Positions 17,385 to 27,013 are shown, counted from the first letter of the stretch. The stretch is DNA of 64,000 bases from Fodinibacter sp963833495 (GCA_963833495.1 CAWHYJ010000015.1:1-64000); one strand, 5' to 3'. Notes: generated from the sequence alone by a model not told the origin. Numbers and translations: made by a program.

Positions 17385-17771
17385 ATGGCAGGTCCACCCG
17401 CAGCCGCGAAGCAGTTCAACAAGGTCGCCCTCCTGCTGGCCGGGCGCCGGTACGTGCCGGTGTGGGCGGCGCTGCACCACCGGGGGCGTCGCAGCGGCAA
17501 GGCCTACGTCGTGCCCATCGCGGTGATCCCGACCGACACCAGCTTCCTCATCGCGCTGCCGTGGGGGCGCGGCACCGACTGGGTGCGCAACGTGCGAGCC
17601 GCCGGCGAGTGCACGATCCGGTGGAAGGGCGTCGACTACGCCTGCAGCGAGCCCCAGTTCGTCGATCAGGAGGTCGCCCGCCCGGCGGCGCGCGGCCTCA
17701 CCGGCCTGATGATGAAGCGCGGCGACTTCCCGAACGGCTTCATCCAGCTGACCCGCCGCTCCCTGGGCTGA
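17385..17771 (+). CDS. Deazaflavin-type nitroreductase-like protein
   Basis: A 128-residue split-barrel protein resembling the Ddn/F420-dependent nitroreductase family. Pointers are PVWAALHHRGRRSGKAYVVPI (core strand with a GRRSG turn), TSFLIALPWGRGTDWVRNVRAAGE and the closing basic helix. Its likely cofactor is F420 or a flavin; the substrate is unknown. It stands alone on the plus strand, divergent from hisD and running tail-to-tail into the next gene with a 32-base overlap of coding ends. Confidence 0.75.
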   Translation: MAGPPAAAKQFNKVALLLAGRRYVPVWAALHHRGRRSGKAYVVPIAVIPTDTSFLIALPWGRGTDWVRNVRAAGECTIRWKGVDYACSEPQFVDQEVARPAARGLTGLMMKRGDFPNGFIQLTRRSLG

Positions 17772-18354
17772 CGGCCACCGGACGACCGACCACCATCGAC
17801 TGCAGGAGCGCTGGTGCGAAGGTGCTCGCGGTCTGCTCGTCGAGCTGGGTGCCCAGCCCGTCGAGCACCGCGGTGAAGAAGCAGCGGGCTGCCGCGGCGA
17901 ACACGACGTCGGCCACGTCGGCATCGGTGAGACCCACGGCGCGCAGGTGGTCGACATCTGCCTGGTCGATGGCGGCGGCATCCTGCGCGACCTTGGCCGC
18001 GAACACGTACACGGCGCGGTCCTGCTCCGAGAGCGCCCCGCCGTCGGGGTGCTCCGCGATCGCCGCCATGGCGGCCTCGTCGCCGCAGACGTCGCGCAGG
18101 AAGGCCGAGTGTGCGGCCGTGCAGTAGGTCGACCGCCGCGCCCGCGCCGCGGCGATGGTGGCGATCTCGAAGCGCCGCCGGTCCATGCCGCCCCGAACCG
18201 CGAGGTTCAGGGCGTTCCACGCCGCTGCGACGTCCGGCCTGGTCGAGAACGCGGGCGCGTAGTTGGGCAGGAACCCCCAGGCCTTGCGCTGGCCCGCGTA
18301 GTACTCGGCGACGTCAGCGGTCGCGACGTCCTCATCGACACCGGAGATGAACAT
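17740..18354 (-). CDS. AhpD-like / carboxymuconolactone decarboxylase-family protein
   Basis: All-helical 204-residue protein of the peroxidase-related CMD family. RRRFEIATIAAARARRSTYCTAAHSAFLRD is the core helix. The usual CxxC of AhpD is reduced to a single Cys followed by His (YCTAAH), so a classic disulfide cycle is unlikely. A second similar helix is DVVFAAAARCFFTAVLDGLG. Such proteins act in peroxide or radical detoxification. It ends head-on against the nitroreductase gene. Confidence 0.8.
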   Translation of the reverse strand: MFISGVDEDVATADVAEYYAGQRKAWGFLPNYAPAFSTRPDVAAAWNALNLAVRGGMDRRRFEIATIAAARARRSTYCTAAHSAFLRDVCGDEAAMAAIAEHPDGGALSEQDRAVYVFAAKVAQDAAAIDQADVDHLRAVGLTDADVADVVFAAAARCFFTAVLDGLGTQLDEQTASTFAPALLQSMVVGRPVAVSPGSGGSAG

Positions 18355-18414
18355 CTCGCCATTCTCGTCGCGGCCGTCGGCCCTGAGAAGCCCCCGGCCG
18401 AGCTCTCGACCGGG

Positions 18415-21411
18415 TCAGGCGTCGTAGAGCTCGGCCTCGTGGGCGGCGCGGGCCCGGCGCGCGACCCGCCGGTAACGCTCGGCGAGCTCCTGCCCCGAGC
18501 CACCCGGCAGCCCGAGGATGCGGCCGATGCCGTCGGCGTCGCGGGGGTCGCTGGGCAGGGCGTCGAGCGCCTTGTTGCGGAAGAGCACGCCGGCGTTGCG
18601 CATCGACGAGGCCAGCCGCCACGCGGCGGCCAGGTCGGCGGCGTGCTCGGCCTGCACCAGGCCCAGCCGAGCGGCGGCCTCCAGGGCGCCCAGCGTCGAC
18701 GTGGTGCGCAGCTCGGGGTGCTGATGGGCGTGCTGGAGCTGCAGCAGCTGCACCACCCACTCGACGTCGGACAGGCCGCCGTGGCCGAGCTTGAAGTGCG
18801 TCTTGCGGTCACCACCGCGCGGCAGCCGCTCGGCCTCCATCCGGGCCTTGAGGGTGCGGATCTCGCGCACCTGGCGCTCGTCGAGGCCCGCGGACGGCCA
18901 GCGGATGGGGGCGATCAGCGCCAGGTAGCGCTCGGCGAGCCCGCGGTCGCCGGCGACCGGCGCCGCGCGCAGCAGGGCCTGGGCCTCCCAGACGAGAGAC
19001 CACCGGCTGTAGTACTGGCGGAACGACTCCAGCGAGCGCACCAGAGGACCGCCCTTGCCCTCCGGCCGAAGCGAGGCGTCGACGTCGAGGTTCGGGTCCG
19101 GCCCGCGCAGCCCGAGCAACCGGATCAGCTCCTTGACCACCTCGAGCGCCTGGGTCTGCGCCGCCGCCTCGTCGGCCCCCTCGACCGGTTCGTGCACGAA
19201 CACGACGTCGGCGTCCGACCCGTAGCCCTGCTCGCCCCCACCGAGCCGGCCCATGCCGACGACCAGCAGCCGGGTGAGCGCCGGTGCGCCGGTGCGCTGC
19301 TCGAGGTCGCTGAGGATCACCTCGAGGGTGACCTCGAGCAGCGCCGCCGTGAGGTCGGTCATCGCCGAGCCGAGCCCCTCGAGGGTCAGCGCGCCCGTGA
19401 GGTCGGCCACGGCCACCCGGAACAGCTCCGAGCGCCGGATGGTGCGCGCGGCGAGCACCGCCGAGGCGGGGTCGTCCTTGCGACCCGCGGCCGACCGCAT
19501 CCGGCGCAGCACGTCCTCGCGCGAGCGCGGCATCAGGCCGGAGGAGTCGCCGAGGAACTGCACGCACTCCGGCGCCTGCTCGAGCAGGTCGGCGGCGAAC
19601 CGGCTGCGGGCCAGGGTGTGCGCCAACCGTTCTGCGGCCGACCCCTCGTCGCGTAACAGCCGCAGGTACCAGTGCGTCGAGCCGAGCTCGTCGCTGATCT
19701 TTCGGAAGGCGAGCAGCCCGGCATCCGGGTCGGCCTCGTCGGCGAACCAGCCGAGCATCACCGGCAGCAGTTGCCGCTGGATGGCGGCCCGCCGGCTGAT
19801 GCCCCCAGTGAGCGCCTCGAGGTGGCGAAGGGCACCGTGGGGATCGCGGAAACCCAACGCGGACAACCGTTCCCGGGCGGCCTCTGGGGTGAGTCGCACG
19901 TCGGAGTCGGACAGCCGGGCGACGGCCGAGAGCAGCGGGCGGTAGAAGATGCGCTCGTGCAGGCGGCGCACCTCGCGCTGCTGGGCGCGCCACTGGGCGA
20001 CGACCGCCTCCGCGGGTGAGGAGCGGTGCCCCAGAGCCCGGCCCAGCCGGCGCAGGTCGCTCTCGGCGGTGGGCATGAGATGGGTGCGCCGCAGCCGGAA
20101 GAGCTGGATGCGGTGCTCGAGAGTGCGCAGCAACCGGTATGCCGTGGCGAGTGTGGCGGCGTCGTCGCGCCCCACGTAGCCGCCGGCAGACAGGGCGGCC
20201 AGGCCGTCGAGGGTGGTGCCGGTGCGCAGCGACTCGTCGGCCCGTCCGTGCACGAGCTGGAGCAGCTGCACCGAGAACTCGACGTCGCGCAGCCCGCCGG
20301 GGCCGAGCTTGAGCTGGCGGTCGGCCTCGGCCGTGGGGATGTGCTGCTCGACGCGCCGCCGCATCGCCTGCACGTCGTCGACGAAGTTCTCGCGGGCGGA
20401 GGCCTGCCACACCATCGGCTGCACGGCGTCGCAGTACATCCGTCCCACCTCGGGATCGCCGGCGATGGGGCGCGCCTTGAGCAGCGCCTGGAACTCCCAC
20501 GTCTTGGCCCAGCGCTCGTAGTAGGCGCGGTGGCTGGCCACGGTGCGCACCAGCGGCCCGTTCTTGCCCTCGGGGCGCAGCGCCGGGTCGACCTGCCACA
20601 GCGAGCCGGCCGGGGTCGATGCCGAGCAGATGCGCATCAGCCGGGTCGCGAGGTCGGTGGCGACCACCGTCGACTCCTCCTCGGGCACCCCCTCGGCCGG
20701 CTCCGCGACGAAGATGACGTCGACGTCGGAGATGTAGTTCAGCTCGCACCCGCCGGTCTTGCCCATCGCGATCACCGCGAGGCGGGTGCGGCCGGCATCC
20801 GGCCCCATCTCGTCGCCGGCGATCGCCAGCGCCGCCTCGAGCGCGGCCTGGGCGAGGTCGGCGAGCGCTGCCGCCGTCTCGGGGAGCACGGAGGTCGGGT
20901 CGGGTGCGGTGACGTCGAGGGCCGCGATGCCGAGCAGCTGTTCCCGGTATGCCGTGCGCAGCACGTCGACGGGCGGCACCGGTCCCGGTGTGGTCACCGC
21001 GGTGACGAGCCGGCGCACCCGCTCCTCCACGTCGATCACGGTCGCCTCCGTGACCGCCGACCACTGCTCGGGGTGGGCGCACAGGTGGTCGCCGAGCGCC
21101 ACCGAGCTGCCGAGCACCGCGAGCAGGCGCTGGCGCGCGGGCCCGGGCGAGCCCAGCGCCGTGGTCACCGGGCCACGCAGCCCCGGCTCGCGCGCGACCG
21201 CCTCCATGAAACGCACCAGGCCCAGCAGGGCGCCGTCCGGGTCGGAGGCCTCGGCGAGCGCCGCGGCCAGCCCGTGCTCCTCGATGTGCTCGCGGCTGTG
21301 GATGAGGGCTGCGAGCGCCGGGTCGTCGAGCAGGCCGACGGCCCGGGCCGGGTCCGCGAACCCGAGCCGGGCGATGGCGACCGGGATCGACCCCGGTGCG
21401 CGCGAGCTCAC
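18415..21411 (-). CDS. glnE: Bifunctional glutamine synthetase adenylyltransferase/removase
   Basis: GlnE adenylylates and de-adenylylates glutamine synthetase according to PII and glutamine. The 998 residues hold two nucleotidyltransferase domains, each followed by a four-helix GlnD-UR-type region. The N-terminal removase has LNYISDVDVIFV (about residue 228); the C-terminal transferase has GYGSDADVVFVHEP (about residue 732). RPEGKNGPLVRT and RPEGKGGPLVRS are the matching downstream motifs, showing the ancient internal duplication. It follows glnA2 by 13 bases on the same strand, so the two are probably co-expressed. Confidence 0.97.
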   Translation of the reverse strand: MSSRAPGSIPVAIARLGFADPARAVGLLDDPALAALIHSREHIEEHGLAAALAEASDPDGALLGLVRFMEAVAREPGLRGPVTTALGSPGPARQRLLAVLGSSVALGDHLCAHPEQWSAVTEATVIDVEERVRRLVTAVTTPGPVPPVDVLRTAYREQLLGIAALDVTAPDPTSVLPETAAALADLAQAALEAALAIAGDEMGPDAGRTRLAVIAMGKTGGCELNYISDVDVIFVAEPAEGVPEEESTVVATDLATRLMRICSASTPAGSLWQVDPALRPEGKNGPLVRTVASHRAYYERWAKTWEFQALLKARPIAGDPEVGRMYCDAVQPMVWQASARENFVDDVQAMRRRVEQHIPTAEADRQLKLGPGGLRDVEFSVQLLQLVHGRADESLRTGTTLDGLAALSAGGYVGRDDAATLATAYRLLRTLEHRIQLFRLRRTHLMPTAESDLRRLGRALGHRSSPAEAVVAQWRAQQREVRRLHERIFYRPLLSAVARLSDSDVRLTPEAARERLSALGFRDPHGALRHLEALTGGISRRAAIQRQLLPVMLGWFADEADPDAGLLAFRKISDELGSTHWYLRLLRDEGSAAERLAHTLARSRFAADLLEQAPECVQFLGDSSGLMPRSREDVLRRMRSAAGRKDDPASAVLAARTIRRSELFRVAVADLTGALTLEGLGSAMTDLTAALLEVTLEVILSDLEQRTGAPALTRLLVVGMGRLGGGEQGYGSDADVVFVHEPVEGADEAAAQTQALEVVKELIRLLGLRGPDPNLDVDASLRPEGKGGPLVRSLESFRQYYSRWSLVWEAQALLRAAPVAGDRGLAERYLALIAPIRWPSAGLDERQVREIRTLKARMEAERLPRGGDRKTHFKLGHGGLSDVEWVVQLLQLQHAHQHPELRTTSTLGALEAAARLGLVQAEHAADLAAAWRLASSMRNAGVLFRNKALDALPSDPRDADGIGRILGLPGGSGQELAERYRRVARRARAAHEAELYDA

Positions 21412-21424
21412 CAGTGGCCGCCGG

Positions 21425-22762
21425 TCACAGTCGGGGCAGGTAGCGCTCGAGCTCGAAGGGGGTCACCTGGTTGCGGTAGTCGTCCCACTCGGCGCGCTTG
21501 TTGCGCAGGAAGAACTCGAAGGTGTGCTCGCCGAGGGTCTCGGCGACCAGCTCGCTGCCCTCCATGATGGCGATGGCCTCGCTGAGGCTGGTGGGCAGCG
21601 GCTTGATACCCATCGCCTTGCGCTCGGCGTCGGTGAGGCTCCAGACGTCGTCCTCGGTCTCCGGGGGCAGCTCGTAGCCCTCCTCGATGCCCTTGAGGCC
21701 CGCGGCGAGCAGCACCGCGAACGCGAGATAGGGGTTGCAGGCGCTGTCGAGGCTGCGCACCTCGACCCGGCTGCTGTTGCCCTTGGTCGGCTTGTACATC
21801 GGCACCCGCACCATGGCCGAGCGGTTGTTGTGCCCCCAGGTGAGGTGGGCCGGGGCCTCTCCCCCGCCCCACAGCCGCTTGTACGAGTTGACGTACTGGT
21901 TGGTGACGGCGCTGATCTCGGCGCCGTGGTGCAACAGCCCGGCGATGAACTGGCGGCCCGTCTTGCTCAGCTGGTAGGGCGCGCCCGGCTCGTGGAACGC
22001 GTTGGTGTCGCCCTCGAAGAGCGAGAGGTGGGTGTGCATGCCCGACCCGGGGTACTCGGCGAACGGCTTGGGCATGAACGAGGCGAAGATGCCCTGCTCC
22101 AGGGCCACCTCCTTGATGACGGCCCGGAAGGTCATGATGTTGTCGGCGGTCGACAGCGCGTCGGCGTAGCGCAGGTCGATCTCGTTCTGACCGGGGGCAC
22201 CCTCGTGGTGGCTGAACTCCACCGAGATGCCCATCGTCTCCAGCATGGAGATCGCGGCGCGGCGGAAGTCGTGGCTGTTGCCGTGCGGCACGTGGTCGAA
22301 GTAGCCGGACTGGTCGATGGGCTCGGGGCGCTGGCCGGGGGTCCAGCCCTGCTTGAGCAGGAAGAACTCGATCTCGGGGTGGGTGTAGAAGGTGAACCCC
22401 TGGTCGGCGGCCTTGAGCAGGGCCCGCTGCAGCACGTGGCGCGGGTCGGCCATGCTCGGGGTGCCATCGGGCAGGGTGAGGTCGCAGAACATCCGGGCCG
22501 TGCCCGGACTCTCACCACGCCAGGGCAGCACCTGAAAGGTGCCGGGGTCGGGCTTGGCGAGCATGTCGGCCTCGTAGACCCGAGCGAAGCCCTCGATGAC
22601 CGAGCCGTCGAAGCCGATGCCCTCGGCGAAGGCGCCCTCGAGCTCGGCCGGGGCGATGGCCACCGACTTCAGGGTGCCGAGCACGTCGGTGAACCACAGC
22701 CGCACGAAGCGGATGTCACGCTCTTCGATGGTGCGCAGGACGAACTCCTGTTGACGGTCCAT
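21425..22762 (-). CDS. glnA2: Type I glutamine synthetase, GlnA2 class
   Basis: GSI-fold ligase of 445 residues. FVRLWFTDVLGTLKSV opens the beta-grasp domain; GFDGSVIEGF, the EIEFFLLK metal-site strand, GAPGQNEIDLRYADAL, GMHTHLSLFEG and WGHNNRSAMVRVP follow. At the adenylylation loop it has GYELPPE instead of NLYDLPP; the Tyr is kept but the context differs. Position next to glnE matches M. tuberculosis glnA2 (Rv2222c). In Streptomyces the GlnA2 class is a gamma-glutamylpolyamine synthetase, so the substrate may not be ammonia. ATG 22762 (MDRQQEFVL) is chosen over GTG 22780 because of the -10 box six bases upstream. Confidence 0.92.
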   Translation of the reverse strand: MDRQQEFVLRTIEERDIRFVRLWFTDVLGTLKSVAIAPAELEGAFAEGIGFDGSVIEGFARVYEADMLAKPDPGTFQVLPWRGESPGTARMFCDLTLPDGTPSMADPRHVLQRALLKAADQGFTFYTHPEIEFFLLKQGWTPGQRPEPIDQSGYFDHVPHGNSHDFRRAAISMLETMGISVEFSHHEGAPGQNEIDLRYADALSTADNIMTFRAVIKEVALEQGIFASFMPKPFAEYPGSGMHTHLSLFEGDTNAFHEPGAPYQLSKTGRQFIAGLLHHGAEISAVTNQYVNSYKRLWGGGEAPAHLTWGHNNRSAMVRVPMYKPTKGNSSRVEVRSLDSACNPYLAFAVLLAAGLKGIEEGYELPPETEDDVWSLTDAERKAMGIKPLPTSLSEAIAIMEGSELVAETLGEHTFEFFLRNKRAEWDDYRNQVTPFELERYLPRL

Positions 22763-22768
22763 GTGTCG

Positions 22769-22774
22769 ATCCTG
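22769..22774 (-). promoter_or_regulatory. -10-like box, leaderless-type, glnA2
   Basis: CAGGAT on the minus strand, six bases before ATG 22762. The same hexamer at the same spacing precedes ahpE. Confidence 0.35.
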
Positions 22775-22840
22775 CCGCACCGGTGTTTCCTGCGGGTAAC
22801 TCCGACATGCAGCGGACGCAGGCGGATGCCGGGCGGATGC

Positions 22841-22874
22841 CGAGGGGCCCCGGGATCGCTCCCGGGGCCCCTCG
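22841..22874. terminator. Strong hairpin after the M6 protease gene
   Basis: A 15-bp perfect G+C stem (arms 22841-22855 and 22860-22874, loop TCGC) starts 16 bases past the protease stop. It insulates protease transcription from glnA2-glnE downstream. Confidence 0.75.
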
Positions 22875-22889
22875 ACGGTGCGGGTCAGG

Positions 22890-25220
22890 TCAGCGGAAGC
22901 GGACCTTCACCTGCAGCTGGTCGCCGCCGTCGTTGGTCTTGAAGACGGTCAGGCTGGTGCCGGAGCCGCCCACCTTGGTGCTGTTCCACGGGTTCGCCGC
23001 GGACCAGTAGCGGTTGACGTCCGAGTCGTCGAACGTCGGGATGCCGGCCCGCGAGGGCACGGTGGTCGGCACGCCGTTGCGGTGGAAGGTGACCGCATCG
23101 GTCTTCTCCTGGCCGAACGTCGCGTCGAACGGCTGGCGACGGTTGCCGAGCAGGAAGCCGCCCGGGAACGTCACCGGCGCGGGCCGGGCGTCGACGGGGA
23201 GGATCTGGCCGGCACCGGGGTGCTTGCTGGTGTTGTTGTCGCCGTACTCACCGTTGGCGAACCAGACGAGCATGCCGTTCTGGTACGGGAAGCGCTCGAC
23301 CCAGTCAGGCTTGGTGTTCGCCCAGCCGAAGTTGTACGGCCCGGTGCGCAGGGTGTCGTCGTAGCCGCCGTAGGTGCGGTTCTCGACGAAGTACATGTCC
23401 TGCACCTGGCGTGAGGTGGTCCCGTTGATGACCTGGAAGCCACCGGCCGCCGTCCAGGCGCCCGCGCCCTTCTCGACGTCGTCGGTCGTGGAGGTGCCGT
23501 CGACGGTCAGGGTGACGTCGTCGACGAAGGCCTCGCTGCCCACGCCACCGTCGGTGTCGAAGCGGAAGCGGAACTTGACGTTCTTGCCCGCCGAGCCGGA
23601 CAGGTCCCAGGTGACCTTGGTCCAGGCGAGGGCGGACTTGTCGTCGCCGTCCGCGCTGCCGTCGACCGGGTCGGCCACGGAGGTCCAGTTGGTGCCGCCG
23701 TCGGTGGACACCTCGCCGCGCAGGGTGTCGTAGTCGATCTCGATGTCACCCGAGACGAAGAAGCTTACGGCTGCGGCCTTGGCCGCGGTCAGGTCGAGCG
23801 ACCGGGTCAGGGTCGCCGAGATGTCGTTGCCGTAGCCGGTCCACCACTCACCGGCACCCGAGTGCGGGGTGTTGTGCTTGGTCACCACGGTGCGCTCGGG
23901 CAGCGGGAGAACCGCTGCCTGCTCGCCCTTGGCGCTGCCCATGTCGGCGCGACCGAGCTTGATGTTGCGGTCCTCGCCGAAGGGGACGGTGGTGTAGTCG
24001 AGCCAGCCGAGCTGCATCTTCTCCCACGGGCCCATGTAGCCGGGCGTGGTGCCGATGGCGTTGCCGCCATGGTTCAGCCAGGAACCGGCCGACATCAGCG
24101 TCCAGAAGCCGGTGCCGTTGTCGCCACCCTGGGTGTCGTAGAGGTCGGGCAGACCGAGGTCGTGGCCGAACTCGTGGGTGAACACACCCAGGCCACCGTT
24201 CTCGGGCTCGGTGGTGTAGTCACCGATCCACAGGCCGCTGTCACCCAGCGGCACGCCGCCCTTCTTGTTGGCGTCGGGCCCACGGTCGGTGTAGCCGTCC
24301 CAGGCGTACCAGCGGTGCGACCAGATGGCGTCCTCGCCCTGTGCGCCGCCGCCGGCCTCCTCGCCCTCACCGGCGTGGATCGCCTGGAAGTGGTCGATGT
24401 AGCCATCGGGCTCGTTGAAGTCGCCGTCGCCGTCGAAGTCGTAACGGTCGACCTTGTCGAACTGGGCCAGGTAGGTCTTGATCTCAGCGAGGCTCTTGCC
24501 CTGCTTGACCTGGTCGGCGTACCACGCGGCCGCGGTGTCCTTGATGTAGTTCCAGTAGCCACCGGCCTCGCTGGTGCCGTCGTTCGGCTTCGGGTTGTGC
24601 CCGTACCGAGCCTCGTTGTAGGGCACCGTGACCCAGTTGGAGACGTCGCCCTTGGCGGCGAACCGGCCGTTGGACTGCTTGAGGTAGAAGTCCTTGAACG
24701 ACTCGCCGTCACCGAACATCATGTCCAGGTAGTGCTGGCGGTCGAAGTTCTTCGTCCAGTAGGTCGAGTTGTCGTCGGTGCTGTTGCCGTCCCAGTTGCG
24801 GTCGGGCTCCGGGATGGTGTTGTGCACCGGGCCGGCCGAGCCGCCGGCGGCCGGGGAAACCTTGTCGCCGAAGTCGGTGAGGATCGTGAAGATGTCCTCC
24901 TCGCGCTCGACCGGGTAGTTGACGAACTTGACCTTGCCGCCCTTGGTCTTGGGGTCCAGCTTGATGACCCGGTTGCCCTTGACCGTGGTGGTCGTGGCCT
25001 TGCCGGTCACCAGCTGCTTGACCGCGTCCTGGGTCAGCTTGCTCTGTGCGTCCCCGAGCGTGTTCGGGAAGGCGTCGCTCCGCGTCGTCCGCACGGGGTC
25101 CCCGTTCGACGGCGCTGCGCTGCCAGGTGATGCCTGAGCCTGCATCGGCATGGCGAGCCCGGAGACGACGAGCGCCCCCACGGCAAGTCCCGATGCAGCG
25201 CTCCAGTGGCGCTTGTTCAC
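22890..25220 (-). CDS. Secreted immune-inhibitor-A-type M6 metalloprotease
   Basis: Secreted zinc protease of 776 residues. A signal peptide is plain: KRHW, then SGLAVGALVVSGLAMP and an AQA cleavage site near residue 30. A propeptide-like region (30-130) precedes the M6 catalytic domain with HEFGHDLGLPDLYD near residue 348 (HExxH plus a third ligand downstream). The sequence DFDGDGDFNEPDG is a Ca-binding loop. After the catalytic domain comes a concanavalin/MAM-like beta domain (SFFVSGDIEIDYD, VDDVTLTVDG). The GTG start follows AGGAGG by four bases; an ATG/GTG further upstream would lack this site. It likely degrades extracellular protein. It stands as a single gene ending in a strong hairpin. 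Confidence 0.95.
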   Translation of the reverse strand: MNKRHWSAASGLAVGALVVSGLAMPMQAQASPGSAAPSNGDPVRTTRSDAFPNTLGDAQSKLTQDAVKQLVTGKATTTTVKGNRVIKLDPKTKGGKVKFVNYPVEREEDIFTILTDFGDKVSPAAGGSAGPVHNTIPEPDRNWDGNSTDDNSTYWTKNFDRQHYLDMMFGDGESFKDFYLKQSNGRFAAKGDVSNWVTVPYNEARYGHNPKPNDGTSEAGGYWNYIKDTAAAWYADQVKQGKSLAEIKTYLAQFDKVDRYDFDGDGDFNEPDGYIDHFQAIHAGEGEEAGGGAQGEDAIWSHRWYAWDGYTDRGPDANKKGGVPLGDSGLWIGDYTTEPENGGLGVFTHEFGHDLGLPDLYDTQGGDNGTGFWTLMSAGSWLNHGGNAIGTTPGYMGPWEKMQLGWLDYTTVPFGEDRNIKLGRADMGSAKGEQAAVLPLPERTVVTKHNTPHSGAGEWWTGYGNDISATLTRSLDLTAAKAAAVSFFVSGDIEIDYDTLRGEVSTDGGTNWTSVADPVDGSADGDDKSALAWTKVTWDLSGSAGKNVKFRFRFDTDGGVGSEAFVDDVTLTVDGTSTTDDVEKGAGAWTAAGGFQVINGTTSRQVQDMYFVENRTYGGYDDTLRTGPYNFGWANTKPDWVERFPYQNGMLVWFANGEYGDNNTSKHPGAGQILPVDARPAPVTFPGGFLLGNRRQPFDATFGQEKTDAVTFHRNGVPTTVPSRAGIPTFDDSDVNRYWSAANPWNSTKVGGSGTSLTVFKTNDGGDQLQVKVRFR

Positions 25221-25438
25221 TAATCCTCCTGTGGCGGGGCGCGGGTGGATGGCCCCGGTCAGACTGGTGCGCCCGTCTGGTCGCGGGCGCCCGGTCACCT
25301 CATCACCCGGTCGGGACCTCGAAGGTCACAAGTTCGTCTGGATTCGGTCAAGAAAAGGTCAGCGTTCTTCCCGGCGGACTCACCGGGCCCCCCGCCCCGC
25401 CGTTCCCGTGCCCCGACGTGGCCTCCGACCTCGCGGCA

Positions 25439-25444
25439 TACGAT
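25439..25444 (+). promoter_or_regulatory. -10 box, leaderless-type, panB
   Basis: TACGAT, six bases before the panB ATG. No Shine-Dalgarno site is present in the six intervening bases. Confidence 0.5.
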
Positions 25445-25450
25445 CGGCCC

Positions 25451-26338
25451 ATGAGCGAGTCGACCCCCACGACGTCCGGCCCTGGCCCGGCAGCGGAGAG
25501 CACGCCTCCCTACGGCACGGGCGCCCAGGCGGCCCCGCAGCGCCGGGTGCGGGTGCCCCACCTGATGGCGATGAAGGAGCGCGGCGAGCGCTGGGCGATG
25601 CTCACCGCCTACGACATGTACACCGCCGAGATCTTCGACGAGGCCGGCATCCCCGTGCTCCTGGTCGGCGACAGCGCGGGCAACAACGTCTACGGCTTCG
25701 AGACCACGGTGCCGGTCACCGTCGACCACCTGGTGCCGCTGTGCCGAGCCGTGACCAGCGCGGCCAAGCGCGCCATGGTCGTGGCCGACCTGCCGTTCGG
25801 CTCCTACCAGGCCAGCCCGCAGCAGGCCCTCGCCACGGCGACCCGGTTCATGAAGGAGGGCCTGGCGCACGCCGTCAAGCTCGAGGGCGGCGCCCCGATG
25901 GTGCCGGAGGTCGAGCTGCTGGTGCGCGCCGGCATCCCGGTGATGGGGCACATCGGCTTCACCCCGCAGAGCGAGCACGTGCTCGGTGGGTACAAGGTGC
26001 AGGGGCGCGGCGCCGGGGCCGAGAAGCTCTTGGCCGACGCCCTGGCACTGGAGAGCGCCGGGTGCTTCGCCGTCGTCATGGAGATGGTGCCCGCCCCCGT
26101 GGCGGCCCAGGTCACGCAGGCGCTGCGCATCCCGACGATCGGCATCGGGGCCGGGCCGCACTGCGACGCCCAGGTGCTCGTCTGGCAGGACATGGCCGGG
26201 CTGCGTGGCGGGCGCGCGCCGCGGTTCGTCAAGAAGTACGCCGACCTGCGCACCGACCTCAAGGATGCCGCCAGCGCGTATGCGGCGGAGGTCGCCTCGG
26301 GCGCGTTCCCGGCCGCCGAGCACTCCTTCGAGGCCTGA
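25451..26338 (+). CDS. panB: Ketopantoate hydroxymethyltransferase
   Basis: PanB transfers a hydroxymethyl group from 5,10-methylene-THF to alpha-ketoisovalerate, the first committed step to pantothenate and CoA. The 295 residues form a (beta/alpha)8 barrel: LTAYDMYTAEIFDEAGIPVLLVGDS with the Mg-binding Asp, ADLPFGSY, KLEGGAP, MGHIGFTPQSEHVLGG, EMVPAPVAAQ and GIGAGPHCDAQVLVWQDM. A disordered 30-residue N-terminus is typical of actinobacterial PanB. panC and panD are not nearby. Confidence 0.96.
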   Translation: MSESTPTTSGPGPAAESTPPYGTGAQAAPQRRVRVPHLMAMKERGERWAMLTAYDMYTAEIFDEAGIPVLLVGDSAGNNVYGFETTVPVTVDHLVPLCRAVTSAAKRAMVVADLPFGSYQASPQQALATATRFMKEGLAHAVKLEGGAPMVPEVELLVRAGIPVMGHIGFTPQSEHVLGGYKVQGRGAGAEKLLADALALESAGCFAVVMEMVPAPVAAQVTQALRIPTIGIGAGPHCDAQVLVWQDMAGLRGGRAPRFVKKYADLRTDLKDAASAYAAEVASGAFPAAEHSFEA

Positions 26339-26371
26339 CCCGCCCCGACCGTCAGGAGACGACGAACCAGC

Positions 26372-27013
26372 ATGTGGCCCATGGACACCCCGAACGCACC
26401 GTCACCGACCCGCTGGTCGGCCTTGCAGAGCGGGCCCGAGGCGGCGCGCACCTACCGCCGCCACTTCCTCGACCTCGAGGCCTCGGGCCAGGACGTGCAC
26501 GGCGAGGCGCGCTTCATCACCCGGCTGGTGCCCCCGCCCTCGCGGGTGCTCGACGCCGGCTGTGGTTTCGGACGGGTCGCGAGCAAGCTGACCCTGTTGG
26601 GGCACACCGCGATCGGCGTGGATGCCGACGAGCACCTCATCGCGCTGGCCCGTGAGGACTCCCACACCCGCTTCTTCGTCGCCGACCTGTCGACGCTCGA
26701 CCTGCGCACCGAGCAGGAGTTCGCCTGCGTGGTGATGGCGGGCAACGTGGTGCCCTACCTCGCCGACGGCACGCTGCCCCGGGTGCTCAGCCGGCTCTCG
26801 GCGCACCTCGCCCCGGGCGGCTACCTCGTCTCCGGGTTCGGGCTGGGCGACTCGCTGCCCGAGAACGCCGCGGTGGTGGACCTGCGCACCTACGACCGGC
26901 TCGCCGAGGCGGCCGGGCTGGCGTTCATCACCCGCTATGCCACCTGGGACGAGCAGCCCTTCGTGCCGGGTGGTCCGTACGCCGTCTCGGTGCACCGCAA
27001 CCTCAGCGGGTAG
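26372..27013 (+). CDS. Class I SAM-dependent methyltransferase
   Basis: A 213-residue Rossmann methyltransferase. SAM motif I is VLDAGCGFGRVASKL, motif II IGVDADEHLIALA, the acidic loop FFVADLSTLDL and the post-motif strand VVMAGNVVPYLAD; the C-terminal half continues APGGYLVSGFGLGD. The substrate is unknown. It follows panB by 33 bases with GGAG before the ATG, so it may be co-transcribed with panB, which says little about its target. Confidence 0.88.
   Translation: MWPMDTPNAPSPTRWSALQSGPEAARTYRRHFLDLEASGQDVHGEARFITRLVPPPSRVLDAGCGFGRVASKLTLLGHTAIGVDADEHLIALAREDSHTRFFVADLSTLDLRTEQEFACVVMAGNVVPYLADGTLPRVLSRLSAHLAPGGYLVSGFGLGDSLPENAAVVDLRTYDRLAEAAGLAFITRYATWDEQPFVPGGPYAVSVHRNLSG

Noticed and set aside
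22762..22780. GTG at 22780 as glnA2 start
   Set aside because: It adds six residues absent from the family, and the -10 box lies between it and the ATG at 22762.
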